Positions 5,303 to 7,178 of a stretch of 7,178 nt of DNA are shown here, in pieces (positions within the stretch are counted from its first letter, which is position 1; the number at the start of each line of letters is the position of its first letter). The DNA is from an uncultured Flavobacteriales bacterium (GTDB lineage Bacteria > Bacteroidota > Bacteroidia > Flavobacteriales > Vicingaceae). Below the pieces are notes generated by a model. That model did not search any database, had not been told where the DNA came from, and saw only the letters and a program-made list of their open reading frames with translations. Position numbers and translations under genes: made by a program. Location: assembly GCA_946886085.1 (NCBI GenBank), contig CAMPHX010000060.1:1-7178 (forward strand), given 5' to 3'.

Positions 5303-7039
5303 ATGTACAGAACACACACCAATGGAGAATTGCGTTTAAGCAATGTTAATGAAGTAGTTACCCTTTGCGGATGGATACAAAAATCGCGTGAATTAGGAGC
5401 AATGACTTTTGTTGATTTGAGAGATCGCTACGGTATTACTCAGTTGGTGTTTGGTGAGGAACATACCAAAATTGCTAAATCGCTTGGTAGAGAAGATGTA
5501 ATACAAATTACAGGTAAAGTAATTGAGCGTGAAAGCAAAAACAACAACATTCCCACAGGAGAAATAGAAATTATTGTCGAGCAATTTACTTTACTCAACA
5601 AAAGCAAAACTCCACCTTTTACCATCGAAGATAAAACCGATGGCGGTGAAGAATTGCGTATGCAGTATCGTTACTTGGATTTAAGAAGAACCCCGGTGCG
5701 TAAAAACTTGGAATTGAGACACAAATTAGCCATAGAAGTTAGAAAATACTTGGATGCCATAGAATTCTTAGAAATTGAAACGCCTTATTTAATTAAATCC
5801 ACCCCCGAAGGAGCAAGAGATTTTGTAGTGCCAAGCAGAATGAACCCCGGACAATTTTACGCTTTACCTCAATCGCCACAAACCTTTAAACAATTGCTAA
5901 TGGTAAGTGGCTACGACCGTTATTACCAAATTGTGCGTTGCTTTAGAGATGAAGATTTACGTGCCGACCGTCAGCCGGAGTTTACACAAATTGACTGCGA
6001 AATGGCTTTTGTAGAGCAAGAAGATATTTTAAACACTTTTGAAGGAATGATGGATTATCTTTTCAAAAAAGTGAAAAACATTGAATTAAAAGCATTCCCA
6101 AGAATGAGCTATGCTGATGCCATGCTAAACTACGGTTGCGATAAACCCGATATTCGTTTTGGAATGACCTTTAATTACATAGATGATGTTGCTAAAAACA
6201 AAGGGTTTAATATTTTTGACAGTGCTGAAACCGTAATTGCTATTGTTGCCGAAGATTGTGCTTCTTTTACCAGAAAACAATTGGATGCACTTACTGATTA
6301 TGTTAAACGCCCGCAGGTTGGAGCAAAAGGATTAGTTTATCTTCGTTGTAATGAAGATGGTACTTATAAATCTTCAGTAGATAAATTTTACAGTGAAGCA
6401 GATTTAAAAACTTGGGCAGAAAAATGCAATGCCAAAGCAGGCGATTTAATATTGGTGTTAAGTGGCGATTTGGCTGCAACAAAAAAACAAATGAACGATT
6501 TACGTTTGCACCTTGCCAACGAATTAGGCTTAAGAAACCCCAACGAATATGCTCCATTATGGGTATATGATTTTCCATTATTGGAATGGGATGAAGAAAG
6601 TGGTCGCTACCATGCGATGCACCATCCTTTTACTTCTCCAAAAACAGAAGATTTACACTTATTGGAAACCGACCCTGGAAAAGTAAGGGCTAATGCTTAC
6701 GACTTAGTGCTAAATGGCACAGAAATAGGCGGAGGTTCTATTCGTATTCACGATAGAGCAGTACAATCTAGAATGTTTGATTTGTTAGGTTTTACCAAAG
6801 AAGAAGCTCAAGCACAATTTGGCTTTTTAATGAATGCTTTTGAATATGGAGCTCCACCACACGGAGGTATTGCTTTAGGCTTTGATAGATTATGTGCGTT
6901 ATTTGGCGGACAAGAAACCATTAGAGATTTTATTGCCTTCCCGAAAAACAACAACGGTAGAGATGTAATGATAGATGCTCCCGCCACCATTGATAAAAAA
7001 CAATTGGATGAGTTGTTTATTGATGTAAAGGGCGTTTAA
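5303..7039 (+). CDS. aspS: Aspartyl-tRNA synthetase
   Basis: Class II synthetase that activates aspartate with ATP and charges tRNA-Asp; essential and cytoplasmic. The 578 residues are close to the bacterial norm (about 590). An N-terminal OB-fold anticodon-binding domain (about 1-105, with [12 protein letters not shown] and FVDLRD) is followed by the catalytic core: motif 1 near 148-161, QSPQ at 190-193, motif 2 with FRDED at 214-218 and QPEFTQID at 224-231, [13 protein letters not shown] at 472-484, and motif 3 GIALGFDRL at 522-530. The bacterial GAD insert domain lies between motifs 2 and 3 (about 280-410). The frame is open from a TTG at 5258, but the ATG at 5303 gives the family N-terminus ([10 protein letters not shown]). 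Leu31 sits where non-discriminating enzymes carry His, suggesting a tRNA-Asp-specific enzyme (inference). No defects are seen. Confidence 0.98.
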   Translation: MYRTHTNGELRLSNVNEVVTLCGWIQKSRELGAMTFVDLRDRYGITQLVFGEEHTKIAKSLGREDVIQITGKVIERESKNNNIPTGEIEIIVEQFTLLNKSKTPPFTIEDKTDGGEELRMQYRYLDLRRTPVRKNLELRHKLAIEVRKYLDAIEFLEIETPYLIKSTPEGARDFVVPSRMNPGQFYALPQSPQTFKQLLMVSGYDRYYQIVRCFRDEDLRADRQPEFTQIDCEMAFVEQEDILNTFEGMMDYLFKKVKNIELKAFPRMSYADAMLNYGCDKPDIRFGMTFNYIDDVAKNKGFNIFDSAETVIAIVAEDCASFTRKQLDALTDYVKRPQVGAKGLVYLRCNEDGTYKSSVDKFYSEADLKTWAEKCNAKAGDLILVLSGDLAATKKQMNDLRLHLANELGLRNPNEYAPLWVYDFPLLEWDEESGRYHAMHHPFTSPKTEDLHLLETDPGKVRANAYDLVLNGTEIGGGSIRIHDRAVQSRMFDLLGFTKEEAQAQFGFLMNAFEYGAPPHGGIALGFDRLCALFGGQETIRDFIAFPKNNNGRDVMIDAPATIDKKQLDELFIDVKGV

Positions 7040-7083
7040 AATACTTACAACCAACTTTTGGAAAATTATTTACTACAACTTAT

Positions 7084-7116
7084 AGACCTGACAGGTTTTG
7101 AAAACCTGTCAGGTCT
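7084..7116 (+). terminator. 33-nt perfect palindrome, copy 3 (aspS terminator)
   Basis: The arms AGACCTGACAGGTTTT and AAAACCTGTCAGGTCT are exact inverse complements around a central G. The palindrome starts 45 bases after the aspS stop and is followed by a U-rich tract (TTCTTTTA), so it can act as an intrinsic terminator. It is the most perfect member of the repeat family shared with 4177-4209 and 5206-5221. This suggests a dispersed element that has been used as a terminator. Confidence 0.75.
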
Positions 7117-7178
7117 TTCTTTTATGGGTTAGTTTTTAAACGGCAGGATTTTTTTTCTACTACTATAGAGTGGAACTG

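Noticed and set aside
6303..6578. Minus-strand 91-codon frame inside aspS
   Set aside because: A shadow of the conserved synthetase, with composition typical of antisense translation and no recognisable domain.
7155..7175. Small hairpin TTCTACT/AGTGGAA near the right edge
   Set aside because: Seven pairs with one wobble, and no T-run on the correct side in either direction; it cannot be told from chance.
7127..7178. Minus-strand frames open from the right window edge to stops near 7127-7135, possibly the 3' end of another gene
   Set aside because: Two frames are open over fewer than 20 codons each and neither has recognisable content, so no gene can be claimed.

Overview
The window looks like a piece of a Bacteroidota chromosome. 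It is AT-rich. The best promoter candidates match the Bacteroidota form (a TAnnTTTG -7 box, sometimes with a TTG-type -33 box) rather than E. coli sigma-70 boxes. The gene leaders are A-rich with little Shine-Dalgarno signal. No finer taxonomic placement can be supported from this sequence.

Layout: the left edge (1-118, minus strand) holds what looks like the start of a secreted-protein gene, interrupted by an in-frame amber codon. Next is a compact minus-strand operon, paaA-paaB-paaC-paaD (read from 2883 down to 253). It encodes four subunits or accessory proteins of the phenylacetyl-CoA epoxidase. The fifth component, the reductase paaE (3089-4156), is transcribed divergently from paaABCD across a 205-bp region that carries a good promoter match for each direction. 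Convergent to paaE is a minus-strand gene for a 305-residue exported protein with an SH3-like domain and unknown function (4221-5138). Divergent from that gene is aspS (5303-7039), a complete aspartyl-tRNA synthetase. The last 140 bases hold the aspS terminator and a short unassigned tail.

How the genes work together: PaaA (diiron catalytic subunit), PaaC (its structural partner) and PaaB (small connecting subunit) form the oxygenase. PaaE passes electrons from NADPH through FAD and a 2Fe-2S cluster to the diiron site, and PaaD is the cluster-assembly-type accessory protein. Together they convert phenylacetyl-CoA to its ring-1,2-epoxide in aerobic phenylacetate breakdown. The ligase (paaK), isomerase (paaG), ring-opening enzyme (paaZ) and beta-oxidation genes are not in the window. 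aspS and the SH3-like gene have no evident link to this pathway.

Beyond the genes, the main structure is a family of 33-nt palindromes with arms AGACCTGACAGGTTTT. One nearly intact copy follows paaE, one perfect copy follows aspS, and a solitary half copy lies between the SH3-like gene and aspS. A different hairpin, preceded by a tandem 7-mer, lies between paaB and paaC inside the operon. I see no convincing undescribed multi-gene system. The core content is a standard pathway module with an unusual gene orientation, plus one unassigned exported protein and the repeats.
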